64,000 nt of DNA from Halobaculum sp. MBLA0147 (lineage in GTDB: Archaea; Halobacteriota; Halobacteria; Halobacteriales; Haloferacaceae), in contig NZ_JBGKAD010000002.1 of the NCBI RefSeq assembly GCF_041361345.1, positions 248,001 through 312,000 of the forward strand, given 5' to 3'. The notes beneath the pieces were generated by a model, which worked only from the letters and a program-made list of their open reading frames with translations, was not told the origin of the DNA and searched no databases. The translations under genes were made by a program, and so were the position numbers. Positions 25,446 through 33,474 of this stretch are shown here, piece after piece. Within the stretch, counting starts at the first letter, position 1, and each line of letters begins with the position of its first letter.

Positions 25446-26024
25446 ATGGGAAGTCGAGCACGACTGCTCCAGGGGCAGGGGTCGAACCAGAGCGAAGAGG
25501 AGGTGTTGTTCGACATCCTCTCGAACCGGCGACGACGCTACGCAGTGTTCGCGATCAGCGGGACCGAAGAGGTGGAGTTGGGTGACCTGGCCGAGCGGAT
25601 CGCGGCGTGGGAGAACGAGCAGCCAGAGTCGGCGGTGACCAGTGACGAGCGGAAACGGGTGTACACGTCGCTCCAGCAGTCGCACATCCCGAAACTGGCC
25701 GAAGCGGGGCTCGTCGACTACGACGACCGGGCGTCCGTCGTTCGTCCACAGCCGACGCTCGAGGAGTACGAGGTGTACATGGAGGTGGTACGGGGCCGCG
25801 AGATGCCGTGGAACCAGTACTACCTCGGCCTCTCGGGCGTCTCGCTCGCGCTGCTCTTCGCCGTCGTCACCGACGCCGTCCCGTTCGACGCACTCCCGGA
25901 CGTGGCGTGGCTGGCGGCGGTCGTGGTCGCGTTCTCCGTCTCTGCGCTGGCCCACACGTACTACGTCGGCGGGACGAAGCTGAGCGGCGACGGGACGCCC
26001 CCGGAAGTCGAGATCGAGGAGTGA
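25446..26024 (+). CDS. DUF7344-type winged-helix regulator with two TM segments
   Basis: A 192-residue protein. Residues about 18-105 match the haloarchaeal DUF7344 winged helix: EEEVLFDILSNRRRRYAVF, then LGDLAERIAAWE, RKRVYTSLQQSHIPKLAEAGLVDYD. Residues about 125-175 form two membrane segments, and a short acidic tail follows. It is a probable membrane-tethered transcription regulator. It is divergent from the SipW/TasA-like cluster, so control of that cluster is a reasonable inference. The TATA box at 25414 supports the ATG. Confidence 0.8.
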   Translation: MGSRARLLQGQGSNQSEEEVLFDILSNRRRRYAVFAISGTEEVELGDLAERIAAWENEQPESAVTSDERKRVYTSLQQSHIPKLAEAGLVDYDDRASVVRPQPTLEEYEVYMEVVRGREMPWNQYYLGLSGVSLALLFAVVTDAVPFDALPDVAWLAAVVVAFSVSALAHTYYVGGTKLSGDGTPPEVEIEE

Positions 26025-26082
26025 CCGCCTCGTCACCCGACACGCACCACTCCCCCGCCGGAACGGTGTGAGGACGGGCCGC

Positions 26083-27069
26083 TCACTCCGTGACGACCGC
26101 GACGGACACCACCGGGTCGGGCGTGCGACACAGTTCGGCCCACGACGACGACCCGGTCTCGCGGCGGTAGCACACTCCCTCGGCGCGGTCCGGTTCGTCC
26201 ACGTCCGCCGTCGCCGTGCCGGCGTACAGCCACCCTCCTTCGGCCGACAGCGCCCACGTGTACGCCGTCGTGTCTGGGGTCGGTGCGGCACGGAGTGGAC
26301 ACCGCCCGTCGCCGATCGCGAACACGAGCGCCTCCGCGTCGGCACCCGGCCAGTCACCGGGCATGTGTCGTCCCCCACTCGTGTACAGCGTGCCGTCGAG
26401 GCGAGCGAACTCGTGGAAGTAGGTGTACCCTTGGAACAGTTGTCCGGTGTCGAGCCGTCGCCAGGACACTCCGTCGTCTGTCGTCCGGTAGAGTCCGTGA
26501 CCCGTCGCCGCCACCCACTCGCCGTCGGGTGTTCTGTGGAGGTCGTGGACGTCCTCGGCGAGCCCCTGGTGTCGCGACTCCCACGCCCCGTCTGCGAGAT
26601 GAAACACACCCGTCCGTTCGACCGCGACCGCGAGCCCGTCGTCCGTCCGGAGTGTGTCGGAGACGCGTCCACCGGCCTCGGAGACGACGACCGCCGAGCC
26701 GTCGATCCACCGTCGCGCAGGGTCCAAATCGGGCAGTTCGACCGTCTCCCACCGCTCGCCGTCGGGCGACCTGTGGACCGCGAGTGGAGCTCGCCCTCCG
26801 ACGACGAACCCCTCGCCGTCGACGTGGAGGTGTGTCGGCTCGTCCGTCGGGACCGGAATCGACTCGACGTGGGTCGGTGACGACTCGCTCGTTCCGGAAG
26901 TCTCCACCCGATACACACCGTCGGACCCACGACAGTACAGGCTGCCGTCGTGGCTGTCGACACCGACGGGTCCGCTCGGGCCGGGAACACGGACTGGCTC
27001 GGAGTCGTCGACCTCCGCTCCGGTGAGCCGGTAGAGGCCGTCTCTCGTCCCGAGGTACACGTGGGTCAC
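26083..27069 (-). CDS. BNR-repeat beta-propeller protein (second of a pair)
   Basis: A 328-residue soluble propeller. Asp-box/BNR-like repeats are visible: THVYLGTRDGLYRL, GSLYCRGSDGVYRV, HLHVDGEGFVVGG, VHRSPDGERWETV, LYRTTDDGVSWRRLD and GWLYAGTATADV. This is the layout of sortilin/exo-alpha-sialidase-like propellers, but no sialidase active-site set was identified. The GTG at 27069 overlaps the stop of the upstream paralogue in a GTGA arrangement, so the two are translationally coupled. The frame is open to 27216, but that part lies within the previous gene. No signal peptide, so cytoplasmic. Function unknown. Confidence 0.75.
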   Translation of the reverse strand: MTHVYLGTRDGLYRLTGAEVDDSEPVRVPGPSGPVGVDSHDGSLYCRGSDGVYRVETSGTSESSPTHVESIPVPTDEPTHLHVDGEGFVVGGRAPLAVHRSPDGERWETVELPDLDPARRWIDGSAVVVSEAGGRVSDTLRTDDGLAVAVERTGVFHLADGAWESRHQGLAEDVHDLHRTPDGEWVAATGHGLYRTTDDGVSWRRLDTGQLFQGYTYFHEFARLDGTLYTSGGRHMPGDWPGADAEALVFAIGDGRCPLRAAPTPDTTAYTWALSAEGGWLYAGTATADVDEPDRAEGVCYRRETGSSSWAELCRTPDPVVSVAVVTE

Positions 27070-28178
27070 GCGTCCACCTCCGTCTCCGGTGCCACCGCGA
27101 GACTCTTCACCCGGCTCGGGAGCGAGACGGGGCACCGCTCGACACCGCCGACGTCGACACGGAGGAGACCACCGTCTCTCGTACCCCCGAAGAGACGACC
27201 TGCGAGACTCGCCCACGACAGCGGGAACGCCGCACCCACCTCGTGGAGGATCTGTCGCCGGTGACCGTCGTAGCGGGCGACCACGGCCGCGACGTCGTCC
27301 TCGTACGTCACCAGTCCGTCGTTCAGCGCGGCGGTCACCAGCTCCCCGTCGTGAACGGCCACCTCTCGGTGGTAGCCGAACCGGAACCGATCCGTGTCGG
27401 TGTCCAGCCGCACCCAGCGGGCCTGCTCCGTCGGCTCCGGCTCGTCACCGTGTGCGCCCGAGGTCCAAGCGGTGTCCGCGGAGCCGGCCGCTCCGCCTCG
27501 AGTGGCACGCGTCTGGTACAGTCCGCCGCCGGTGGCCGCGACGAGCCGAGCGCCGTCGTCGGCGTACCGGAGGTGGTGAACGTCGTCGTGGAGACCGACA
27601 CCGAACGACTGCCACGACTCACCCCCGTCCGTCGTCCCGAACGCACCCTCGGACTCGACGCCGACGACGATCCGGTCTGGATCGCCCGGGTGGACTGCGA
27701 CGGTCCGCACCTGCGGCTCGAACGGCCCCGGTGTCGACCAGTCGCTCGCCGCCGCGAGCCGAGCGAACGCGACGTTCGCTCGCCAGTCACCCGGTGTCGC
27801 CGCTCGCTCGCTCCCGACCGCCACCTGCGCGGGACGGACCCCCGCGTAGAGTCGCCCCGACGACGGATCGTGTGTCACCGAGACGACGGTCCGGTCTCCG
27901 AGTCCGGTGGACTGCCACGTCTCCCCGTCGCGGGACCGATAGAGGCCGTCGGCTGTCGCCGCGTACACCGCCTCCTCGGTCCGGCACACCTGGTGGACGG
28001 TGTCGGTGTCGAGGACACACGCCGTCGCTCCGTCGAACTCGACTCGGTAGAGCCCGTCTCTGGTGCCCGCGAGGAGGACGACCTCGCTCGCAGTGTCGGG
28101 GCGTACCACGCCACGTCCTGCGTCTAGACTGTCGCCACTTCCGACCGCGTCGAGTCGCTCGGTATCTGTTCCGGTCAT
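27066..28178 (-). CDS. BNR-repeat beta-propeller protein (first of a pair)
   Basis: A 370-residue paralogue of the next gene. After an acidic 30-residue leader come VLLAGTRDGLYRVEF, AVYAATADGLYRSRDGETW, AFGTTDGGESWQSFG, ATGGGLYQTRATR and LFGGTRDGGLLRVD, all BNR/Asp-box type. No export signal. Duplication and 4-base coupling with its neighbour suggest the two propellers act together, perhaps as a heterodimeric scaffold or sensor. Upstream, CTATAAC (about 28279-28285, minus strand) is the only TATA-like element and lies 100 bases away. Confidence 0.75.
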   Translation of the reverse strand: MTGTDTERLDAVGSGDSLDAGRGVVRPDTASEVVLLAGTRDGLYRVEFDGATACVLDTDTVHQVCRTEEAVYAATADGLYRSRDGETWQSTGLGDRTVVSVTHDPSSGRLYAGVRPAQVAVGSERAATPGDWRANVAFARLAAASDWSTPGPFEPQVRTVAVHPGDPDRIVVGVESEGAFGTTDGGESWQSFGVGLHDDVHHLRYADDGARLVAATGGGLYQTRATRGGAAGSADTAWTSGAHGDEPEPTEQARWVRLDTDTDRFRFGYHREVAVHDGELVTAALNDGLVTYEDDVAAVVARYDGHRRQILHEVGAAFPLSWASLAGRLFGGTRDGGLLRVDVGGVERCPVSLPSRVKSLAVAPETEVDA

Positions 28179-28604
28179 CGGCCCGCCTCACTCTCCCGCC
28201 ACGCGGACTCCCGGTCGTCCCCGCGCCGCGCCGCTCGTGTGTTCGTCCATCTCGGTCCCCCAGTCGTCGGGACTCGTGTTATAGTTTGGTCCACAGCCAT
28301 CGGTAGTGTTCGGGTATAGCGGTGCCGTGTGGGAGGTCAAGAGAGACGGTGAGACACCGGTACGTTTCCGCCAGCCGGGAGCACCCGCCGGACGACGAGA
28401 TCGTCAGTTCCCACGTCACTCACATCCGAGCGACAGGGTGGGACGGCTCACAGGCGCAGTTCGATCTCGTCGGTCGGGACGTCATCCGGCGAGGACTCGC
28501 CCGTGTTCCACGTCCGCTCGACGAGCAGCAACCTGGTATCGAACGTTCCAGTGTCGTGGCAGATTGGTCGGTGGTTTTCACCCTGCCGTTTCGAACGAAC
28601 TCCG
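28179..28604. other. Intergenic region, 426 bases, no confident gene
   Basis: Two weak coding signals exist. On the plus strand a GTG frame near 28350 gives VRHRYVSASREHPPDDEIVS and then HVTHIRATGWDG. On the minus strand a frame ending at 28448 gives FDTRLLLVERTWNTG and an acidic tail. Neither has a clear start, promoter or family. A TATA-like TTATAGT is at 28278. GGTTTTCACC near 28572 is the probable promoter of the next gene. Confidence 0.4.
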
Positions 28605-29264
28605 ATGGACGAATCGGTTCGCGAGTGTCTCACAGCAGACGGTGAACTCCGTCGATCGCTGGACACACTGATCCGGTACGGTTCTTACGAGCGCGGTGAC
28701 TTCCGTCCCGGGCACGGCGACCTCGACTTCTTCGCCGTATTCGACACCGACCCCCCGGCTGACGTCCTCGAGCGACTCGAAGAGGTACTCCGCGAGTCCA
28801 CGTCCGAGATAGATCACCGAGGGATCGACCTCGCGTGGGAGCACGAGACGAACCTCGGACAGCCAGATGCTGGCGTCCGGTTCAAGTTCCTCTACGTCTA
28901 TCAGTTCGACTTCCGCCGTCATCACACTGTCGTGCTCGGTGACTTCCCGACGATCCCTCGCCGGGAGTTCCGTGAAGCCCTCCCGGGACGACTCGATCGG
29001 ATCGACCAACTCGTCACGGATGCCGGTGACGAAGGCCTTCGAATTCTCGCCGGTGAGGTGGCGCGTCTCCGTGCACTCTGTGCCGGTGCCGACTCACTAC
29101 GAAAGCAGGACGTCGCCGAGACACTCACCGACACCGAACACTCGAAAGCACGACGAGTGTACGAAGCGTACCTCGAAGACGAGGTAGCGCCTTACACGAC
29201 CGAGGAACTCCGCAGGTTCGTCTCTCGCGAGACCGAAGCACTCCGGAGTGACGTGAACGGGTGA
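28605..29264 (+). CDS. Minimal nucleotidyltransferase-like protein
   Basis: A 219-residue soluble protein. LDTLIRYGSYERGDFRPGHG then DLDFFAVFDTD gives the G-S-x(n)-D-L-D motif of the polymerase-beta nucleotidyltransferase superfamily (as in MNT toxin-antitoxin and aminoglycoside nucleotidyltransferases). A helical C-terminal half (LDRIDQLVTDAGDEGLRILA to LRRFVSRETEALR) follows. The ATG at 28605 lies about 30 bases after GGTTTTCACC, so it is leaderless. No HEPN partner gene is adjacent, so a toxin-antitoxin role is not supported. The spacing between GS and DLD is longer than usual. Confidence 0.65.
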   Translation: MDESVRECLTADGELRRSLDTLIRYGSYERGDFRPGHGDLDFFAVFDTDPPADVLERLEEVLRESTSEIDHRGIDLAWEHETNLGQPDAGVRFKFLYVYQFDFRRHHTVVLGDFPTIPRREFREALPGRLDRIDQLVTDAGDEGLRILAGEVARLRALCAGADSLRKQDVAETLTDTEHSKARRVYEAYLEDEVAPYTTEELRRFVSRETEALRSDVNG

Positions 29265-29444
29265 CCCGACAGGCAGCAGGGCGGCGGCTCGAACGATGGG
29301 ACTGGACCGAGAGGCGGGGAGACCGACCCGACACCGGTCAGGGTTCGACGACTCCCGCGAACACAGTCGTTCACTTTCGTGCGGTTCTCGCAGAGTGACA
29401 GTCGTCGAAACCTACCCCTCTACTGCCGACCGGACACGACGACG

Positions 29445-30100
29445 ATGCCCCCCACGTCGTTTCCCGATACCATCGACTGGGACGAACACTGGAGGACGAC
29501 CGACCGGCAAAAGCTCACCGAGATGCGTGCCGCGGGCGAGCGAATGGCTCGTCGGATCGAGACGTATTTCGACTCTGTCCCGGAGTCTCTCGCAGATGTC
29601 GGGTGTGGACCTGCGTTCATGTTGTTCGAGTTGGCCGACACACACCCAGACGTAGAGTTGTTCGGCTACGACGCCGCGGCATCCGTCTGTCGGGAGAATC
29701 GCACGCTCGTCCGGACCCGTGGCTTGGAGAACGTCTCTTTCGGACGGGGCGCTCTCCCGGAACTGTCCACAGATCGACAATACGCGTGTGTCACTTGTAT
29801 CGCGACGCTTCACTACGTCGCCGATATCGAGACTGCAGTCGAGACTCTACTCGCACACGTCGAGCCCGGCGGGACACTGGTGTTCAACTACCCCAACGAG
29901 CACACTCGTCGGCAGTATCGTGAAGACCCTGCGACGGATCCCGAACGGTTCGAACTGGTGTTGGCGGGCGAGAACCTGCTGACGTACGAGCGAATCCGGG
30001 AGATCACCGGCCGACGCCCGCGGAGCTTCTGGAAGGCTGTCGACGAGGACGACTGGCGCTCCGTCGGTCGCGTGAATCCGGCGTGGTCATCACGACGTAG
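29445..30100 (+). pseudogene. SAM-dependent methyltransferase, C-terminal frameshift
   Basis: A class I methyltransferase. Residues about 45-60 read LADVGCGPAFMLFEL (SAM motif I), then VELFGYDAA, NVSFGRGALPEL and EPGGTLVFNYPNE. The frame from the ATG at 29445 stays open to 30419, where it would be antisense to tbsP. Shortly after WRSVGRVNP, one added G (GGCG to GGGCG near 30081) would give NPGVVITT and a stop at 30098-30100, a normal ending. So either the gene carries a one-base deletion or the sequence has an error. With the present sequence the protein gains about 106 spurious residues. Substrate unknown. Confidence 0.7.
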
Positions 30101-30196
30101 CGTCTGCGAGACCGAACTTCGACCCGACCGACGGAAGTGTGGGCTCGCGAGATCGTCACCCAGTGAACAGAGTCGGCCGGGATGGATCGATCGTGG

Positions 30197-31012
30197 TCAG
30201 TCCGACCGAGTCTTCTCTCGTGCGACGGTCGCGAACTCGTCGAGTGACGCACTCGCGAGGTCGTCGTCGGCCAGGAGGAGCCGCAGTCGTGGGCGACCCA
30301 CGTCGATCGGCACTTTCTCCGTGGTGATCAGCCCGAGATCCTCGATGTCCGTCTTCGTCCGGGAGAAGGTCGCCTTCGACGCGACGCCGGTGTCCTCGCC
30401 CCACTTCGAGATGTCGTAGAGTTGGGCCTCGTTGCGAGCGGCCACCAGCAGTGCGAGTGACACAGCGTCGATCGTGTCGTCGCTCACCTCGTCCAGCGTG
30501 GCGAGCACGGTCTCGAAGTCCTCGCGGACGGCCTCGCTCACGTCGACACCGAGTTGCTCCATCGCACGCGTCCGACCCGGCGTCCGGAGCCCGAACGACT
30601 CGGCCTCGTCGAACCGGTCTCGGTACGTGGTGAACACGTCCGCGACGACGGTGTCGTCGTCCGCGGGGATGGCGACTGGTCGGAGCTGCTCGCTGTCGAG
30701 TACGGCGAACAGTGCCTCCCCCGTCACCAGGAGTGTCGACTCTCGGGTCCCCGTGAGAACACGCAGCGTGAGGCGGTCGGCCTCCACGTGGTCTGCGAGG
30801 TCCGAGGCGACGAGGAAGTCGTTCCGGACAGTCTTCAGCGGCTCCTCGCGCGCGAGCACGTCCAGCCGCTCCGGGAGGGCGTCTGTCTCCAGCCGCCCGA
30901 GCGCCGCCAACAGTGAAGCCGGCGGATCGACGAGCAGTGTGTCGCCGTCCGTGTCGGCGAACAGCGTCGCGAGCAGGTCCGCTCGCGTCTCCGCAGTCGT
31001 GTGGTCTGACAT
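30197..31012 (-). CDS. tbsP: TbsP-like transcription regulator (DUF5821)
   Basis: A 271-residue protein. An N-terminal domain (TLLVDPPASLLAALG to RTLRVLTGTRESTLLVTGE) is followed by a helical part and a C-terminal winged helix, with SLALLVAARNEAQLYDISKW, then GEDTGVASKATFSRTKTDIE, DLGLITTEKVPIDVGRPRLRL. This last block is nearly diagnostic for haloarchaeal TbsP, which works with TrmB in control of sugar/gluconeogenesis genes such as gapII in Haloferax. The frame is open to 31855, but the ATG at 31012 gives the standard MSD start. The methyltransferase read-through frame overlaps it antisense at the 3' end. Confidence 0.85.
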   Translation of the reverse strand: MSDHTTAETRADLLATLFADTDGDTLLVDPPASLLAALGRLETDALPERLDVLAREEPLKTVRNDFLVASDLADHVEADRLTLRVLTGTRESTLLVTGEALFAVLDSEQLRPVAIPADDDTVVADVFTTYRDRFDEAESFGLRTPGRTRAMEQLGVDVSEAVREDFETVLATLDEVSDDTIDAVSLALLVAARNEAQLYDISKWGEDTGVASKATFSRTKTDIEDLGLITTEKVPIDVGRPRLRLLLADDDLASASLDEFATVAREKTRSD

Positions 31013-31260
31013 GTCGACCCACAGTTGGTGGGTACGGTACTTACTATTAGCGATAGTGTCGTGATGATGTAAGACAGAAACATAACTGGAACTATACGAC
31101 GCGAGCGTACGAACAGGGTGACGGTGGACTAACCGACGGATCTGCCCCGGGTCGCAGCCGTTCGTCCGCGGCCGTGAGTCCCGGTCGTCGGTACACCGTC
31201 GTCGTGGCGACGAGCGGGTCGATCGACTCGGTGACGGGCTCGGGTCGGCTCGCGAACCCA

Positions 31261-31338
31261 CCCCACCGTGTCCGCAGTTCTGCACGACAGAGACCACAGG
31301 AGTCCGTCCCTCTGGGACCCCACCGTGTCCGCAGTTCT
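31261..31338. repeat. Direct repeat of 21 bases in an intergenic region
   Basis: CCCCACCGTGTCCGCAGTTC then T occurs at 31261-31281 and 31318-31338 (57 bases apart). The gap 31013-31411 otherwise holds no gene. AT-rich patches near 31045-31085 are the likely tbsP promoter, and GACTAACC at 31380 the promoter of the next gene. Confidence 0.7.
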
Positions 31339-31411
31339 CGACGGCCTTTCGATCAGGCGTTCGCCGACCCGTCTCCCAACGACTAACCGCCCGGGCGGAC
31401 ACCGTCTGCGT

Positions 31412-31801
31412 ATGAGCAGCGACGGTGACGAACTCGTGGTTCAGTTGGACCCGGACACGGCCGACGCGGTCGGAGCGTACGCAGAGGAACACGACCTCTC
31501 GGAGGCGGCGGCCGTCCACCACGCCGTCGACGACCACCTCCGCCGACCGACGCCGGACGGCGGCGAGGTGCTCGAACGGTTGGACCGCACTGTCGACCGC
31601 CTCGATCGAATCGAGGCCCGTCAGCGCCGCACGGAACAGTTGCAGTTCCGCTACCGCGTCGGACTCGTCGGTTCGATCGTCCTCTTCGTCGCGTTCTCCC
31701 TGTTCGACCTCCCGACCGTCTCCGTGGCTCTCGCCGGTGCCGCACTCTCGATCCTCGTCCTCGAGGCGACTCTCTCGCAAGCACTGGCCGGTCTCCGGTA
31801 G
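31412..31801 (+). CDS. Small membrane protein with RHH-like N terminus and coiled coil
   Basis: A 129-residue protein. Residues 1-45 (LVVQLDPDTADAVGAYAEEH, then DLSEAAAVHHAVDDHL) resemble a ribbon-helix-helix DNA-binding unit. Residues 50-75 (EVLERLDRTVDRLDRIEARQ) form a coiled coil. Two membrane segments follow. It may be a membrane-bound regulator. The ATG at 31412 follows GACTAACC by about 27 bases. Confidence 0.6.
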   Translation: MSSDGDELVVQLDPDTADAVGAYAEEHDLSEAAAVHHAVDDHLRRPTPDGGEVLERLDRTVDRLDRIEARQRRTEQLQFRYRVGLVGSIVLFVAFSLFDLPTVSVALAGAALSILVLEATLSQALAGLR

Positions 31802-31953
31802 CCGGTACTGGGGGTCCGACCACTGCTGCCGTGTGCGAGCGGGTGCGACGTGCACTGGGACACTACTCCACGCCCTCGTCCCCCTCGCCGGTCACTCCGA
31901 GAGTGACGCGCGTTCGACTTCTGTATCGTACTCTACGGTTTACAAACCGGTCG

Positions 31954-32823
31954 TCACAGTGGCCGAACCACGATCCGTCCGTCGTCGACGGCCAACCGGA
32001 GTCGGTCACCGCCCGCACCGACCCGTCCGCGGAGTGTGTCGTCGCCGGTCGACTCGACGCTGTCGACTGCGCCGTCCGCGAACTGGACGTTCCCGTCGTC
32101 GGACTCCGCCACTATCGTGGCGTCGAGTCCCGGAGCGACTCGGACGACGATGCGGCCGTCGTCACACTCGACGGTGGTGTCGCCGTCCGTCCCGCCGACT
32201 GCGAGGTCGACGCTGGCGTCGCCGCCGGTCACGTCGCCGAGTCGGACGGGAGACGCTGCTTCGATCGACCCGTCGTCGATCTCGCCACGGAGCCCGTCGA
32301 CGCCGTCGACCGTCACGTCGCCGTCTTCGACGTCGATGTCGGCGGTACCCGAGAGATTCGTCACGGTTATCCTCCCGTCGTCGCCGTCGACACGACCGAT
32401 CTCCACGCCCGCGGGAACACGCACGTCGAGACGTTCGACGCCACCTCCGACGACACCGAACTGTATGCCAGAGGTGTACTCCCCGCCGACGTTCAACACC
32501 CCGCCGGACACTTCTCGGGTCACCGAGACCTCGGAGAGCTTCGTCTGCCCGATGGCGTACTTCTCGGCCTCGATCCGGACCGTCGACTCGTCCCACTGGC
32601 GGACCGTCGTCTCTGCGTCGTCCACCGAGACTGCGAGTTCGTCGACGTCGTCGGCCGAGAGTGTGTGCTCGACGGTCGCCGTCTCGCGCTCGTCGTCGGA
32701 GGGCCCGACACATCCCGCGAGGCCGACCGCCGCCACACTCCCGACTGCACCGAGGACCGTTCGCCGTGTCGTCTCTCGTCGCTGTGTCTGTCTCACGCTC
32801 TCGCAGAGACTCCGGTGGGACAT
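31954..32823 (-). CDS. DUF4097-like beta-helical Tat lipoprotein
   Basis: A 289-residue exported protein. ETTRRTVLGAVGSVAAVGLA, then GC, is a Tat-type lipobox. The mature part is a solenoid of short strands: VRVPAGVEIGRVDGDDGRIT, then DIDVEDGDVTVDGVDGLRGE and so on, with the D-D-G-R/D-D-G-N turns of DUF4097 adhesin-like proteins. It ends in DGRIVVRPL. Start may be the ATG at 32823 or the in-frame GTG at 32796 (VRQTQRRETTRR); both keep the signal. Role at the cell surface unknown. Confidence 0.75.
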   Translation of the reverse strand: MSHRSLCESVRQTQRRETTRRTVLGAVGSVAAVGLAGCVGPSDDERETATVEHTLSADDVDELAVSVDDAETTVRQWDESTVRIEAEKYAIGQTKLSEVSVTREVSGGVLNVGGEYTSGIQFGVVGGGVERLDVRVPAGVEIGRVDGDDGRITVTNLSGTADIDVEDGDVTVDGVDGLRGEIDDGSIEAASPVRLGDVTGGDASVDLAVGGTDGDTTVECDDGRIVVRVAPGLDATIVAESDDGNVQFADGAVDSVESTGDDTLRGRVGAGGDRLRLAVDDGRIVVRPL

Positions 32824-33220
32824 GAACCGACGAGGTGGCTCTCTCGAACTGTACCACTGTCTCACCACCTGTGACACCTCCAGTTCGGTACCGAAGCGGA
32901 CGTGTCCTGCGATCCGACACCGGAGTCGTGACCGTCGCGTGTGGAGTGACACAAACTGCTCGCCGGCCGCGTCTCGGTGAGTGGATCTCTCCGCCCCGTC
33001 TCGCACACGGTCGTCGACCCCGGTGGTGAGAGAACTCCGCCCGCCCGTCGAGTCGACCACTGCCGATCCGGCCTTCGAGACCACCGCCGTCGGCTGTGGG
33101 AGGGTCGACGAGCTCAAGGCGAACCAGACCGCGTCGACCAGCACTGGAGCCGCGCTGCCCGGTAGTACGCTCACCTCGACCGACGCGTCCTCGGCGCTGC
33201 TGTTGCACCCGCACCCGCAA

Positions 33221-33340
33221 CTCCAGAGCTTCGGGACGCTGGTCGTGCTCGCGTTGGCGCTGTCGTTCGTCGTCGCGCTGTTCGTCCTCCCGAGTCTCCT
33301 CGCACTCTGGGCGCGGTACGCCCCGGTGGTGTCGACGCGG
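33221..33340 (+). pseudogene. Relic of an RND/MMPL exporter C terminus
   Basis: In the plus frame the segment LQSFGTLVVLALALSFVVAL followed by FVLPSLLALWARYAP matches the last membrane helix of MMPL/RND-type exporters (FG, then VxPSLLxLWAR). The sequence before it (to about 32980) is not hydrophobic and no other helices remain. The frame then runs into the CNNM gene. It is a truncated remnant. Confidence 0.55.
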
Positions 33341-33474
33341 CGACGGGATCGACCACCGTGGCTCCGAGTGACGACTGAGCGACCCGCTCGACGGGTCGTT
33401 CTGGTCTCGGTACAGCGGTCCGCAGTGTGCCGATTCACAAGGGTTAATCTGCTCGTCGGGCAAGTCCGACCGCT

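Noticed and set aside
28605-30100. Nucleotidyltransferase and methyltransferase as a toxin-antitoxin or modification pair
   Set aside because: They are 180 bases apart with separate promoters, no HEPN or endonuclease gene is present, and the methyltransferase lacks DNA-methylase motifs.
31013-31855. 280-residue N-terminal extension of the tbsP frame
   Set aside because: TbsP proteins begin at about the ATG at 31012; the extension overlaps the next gene antisense and has a composition unlike coding sequence here.
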